The translations under genes and the position numbers were made by a program. DNA of 64,000 nucleotides from Tyto alba (taxonomy: Eukaryota; Chordata; Aves; Strigiformes; Tytonidae): the NCBI RefSeq assembly GCF_018691265.1, contig NW_024881278.1:4168001-4232000 (forward strand). Reading direction: 5' to 3'. The notes beneath the pieces are model-generated. The model saw nothing but the letters and a program-made list of their open reading frames with translations. It did no database searches and was not told the origin of the DNA. Positions within the stretch are counted from its first letter, which is position 1. Every line of letters begins with the position of its first letter. Positions 62,278-64,000 of the stretch are shown piece after piece.

Positions 62278-64000
62278 GTAAAAATATAGAGTTGCAGTGG
62301 GCCAATACTGGACAACTCTTCAGCTATTTCTGTTCTTTCTTGGCTTTATAGGTTGTCTAGATCTACAGTTAGTGTAGCATAATAGTAGCAATTATTATAT
62401 TTTCTCTTGTACATCTTGACATAGGTGGGAAGACTAAAGGAAAAGGAATGCTAGTGTTTGCCAGCAAACTGGAGATGCTTGTACAATATAACTTTGAAAA
62501 CAGACTCATGCTAAAGAAAAAGGGTGTAAAACACTATTCAAAGATCTGGTCAGGAATGTTCTTAGCTGGTGAACCACAAATACAGTTTTTAATTCTTTTT
62601 ATTTATTCATTTGCTGAACTTAGTGAATAACTGCAAGTTTTGGGGGCTGGAAGGAGAGATAAACTAATTCTGCTGTCTAGATAATACTTCTCTGATTTGC
62701 TGTGCTCTACTAGACTTCTGGCTTCAAATGGAATAGAGGGACTGTGCACATTACAAAAGCAAACCCTTTAGTGGCACAGGTTACACAGAAAAAAACCCCA
62801 TGTGATCTGCAGGAGTATGAGAGCAGAACTTAACTTGGGATCACTGCTATGAAGTCTCATTCTTGATACAGCAAGAGAAGGGAACTATATGAGCAACAAA
62901 TCTCAAAGACAAATGGCTTTGGCATGGCTGGTGTCTTTGCTCATAGGCAAAAAATTGTTGAGGTGTCACTATTCTACTGTTTTCAGTTTTTTCTCAAGAG
63001 GCCTTCATCTCCTAGAAGCCACTACTTGTTTATAAGGAGAATCTCTCAAGAATCAAAATTAAACTTCCTTATGCTTCTTACTTCTGTCTTCTCATACTGA
63101 CCTATTTCTTGTGCCAGAGGCTTGCTGAACCCTGGACACAGGGAGGTTAAATGCTTGAATCTCCATGTGGAAGACTATTTCTGAGCAACTGGCTAAAGTT
63201 CACTTAAAATGTTCTTGAGATGGAGCTGGGCTGACTAGCTTTGACCATGTGAAAAGTTAAATTGTACCATGCTCTGCTAGGAAATTAAAACTAATGGAAT
63301 TGATAAAACTTGGAAATTATATGGGACACCAACATCAAGTGAGCATCTCCTATTGCCTTATATCCTATCAGTGGTGAAATATAAGCTGCTGCTTAAAAAG
63401 GAATTTACAATAGGTTAGCAGATCACGGGTAGCTGCTGCAGATAGACTCAGTGCTGCTTAACAGTAGATGATAAGGAAAAGTGAACTTCAGAAGACCTCT
63501 GGCTCCTTTCCTAAGCATTTAGACAGCTGAGTTACTGGACCCTTGCTAGAGACTGACTGTGCATCAGACCCAAGTGGGTGAAAAATTATTTATTCAAATT
63601 ACTTCTAAGAAACTACATGCTTTGTGTGGCTCCTTGTATCTTTCTGTATCGGGAAAATGTGAATTAACTTCGATTAAACTTCACTGATGGTATCTAAATT
63701 ATGAAGTGTCTTGCTAGATTCAGTGGGCAATTTGGGCAATGAGACTGATGGGAGTTTTCCTCAGAGAGGCCTGGGGCCTTCAAATACATGGGACTCTTGG
63801 CAGGACATGTAGTGCACGGCTTTATGAGCTTTTGTATTTGAAAGCTAGAGAAACAAATAAGCCTAGGAATAGCCCCAAGGACCCTGTCACTGTATTTGAT
63901 TTGCTAGAAAATAAGTTATAAATATTGATCCTGGGTCCACATGTAAGAAAGGATGTTTAATTGAGTAAGGAGATGATGAGGGCTCAGCCTAGGTGATTTG

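Larger units (their letters stand above)
57376..64000. other. Non-coding stretch, no gene recognised
   Basis: The longest frame is 110 codons on the minus strand (61196-61528), with no known domain. A palindromic repeat trace at 57916-58055 and a weak exon-like segment at 62213-62277 are listed separately. The right edge of the window shows no exon or promoter. Confidence 0.5.

Noticed and set aside
1..64000. CRISPR arrays, tRNA genes, operons or phage-like modules
   Set aside because: No spaced direct repeats of CRISPR size, no tRNA-like A/B boxes with a cloverleaf, and no tandem coding frames were seen. The sequence is vertebrate in character.

Overview
The window reads as nuclear DNA of a bird. 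The base composition is AT-leaning (roughly 40% G+C by eye), no frame stays open beyond about 150 codons, and there is no tightly packed run of genes. What places it in birds is the repeat content: CR1 LINE 3' ends in both orientations (47257-47400 on +, 29600-29705 on -), and two solo LTRs that I recognise from memory as avian endogenous-retrovirus (ERVL-type) LTRs (19646-20240 and 43668-44665). Each LTR is flanked by a near-perfect 5-bp target duplication. I know these LTR families mainly from non-galliform birds, but the species cannot be named from the sequence alone.

I found no protein-coding gene, tRNA, rRNA or CRISPR array that I can support. The longest open frames (147 aa at 34037-34480, 145 aa at 18961-19398, 133 aa at 37563-37964 on -) are of the length expected by chance in 64 kb and match nothing I recognise. 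Several also lack an ATG. The window is therefore either a long intron or an intergenic stretch of a gene-poor region. Candidate exons are limited to weak splice-signal pairs, the best being a 23-nt micro-exon-like segment at 28859-28881.

Layout. 1-19645 is plain AT-rich DNA with poly-A/poly-T tracts (2632-2682, 4797-4822, 7709-7731, 13178-13209), an 11-bp tandem repeat (11341-11384) and old SINE-like traces (8345-8520, 12755-12805). 19646-20240 is solo LTR 1. 20241-29600 is plain DNA with a small GC-rich double hairpin (24825-24881) and a SINE-like trace (29185-29220). 29600-30870 holds a minus-strand CR1 piece and an unassigned G+C-rich block (30027-30860) that may be a third, unclassified LTR-like insertion. 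30870-43667 is plain DNA with a perfect 12-bp-stem hairpin (34173-34200) and a 27-A tract (37252-37278). 43668-44665 is solo LTR 2. 44666-64000 holds a recent-type CR1 tail (47257-47400), an ancient amniote CR1-like tail (48015-48270), a T/G-rich tract (51402-51481), a clear MIR-like SINE remnant (54401-54530) and a degraded palindromic repeat (57916-58055).

No genes can be shown to work together here. The main biology visible is the layering of transposable elements of different ages, plus several hairpins and splice-like signals that can be tested with RNA-seq and comparative alignment.
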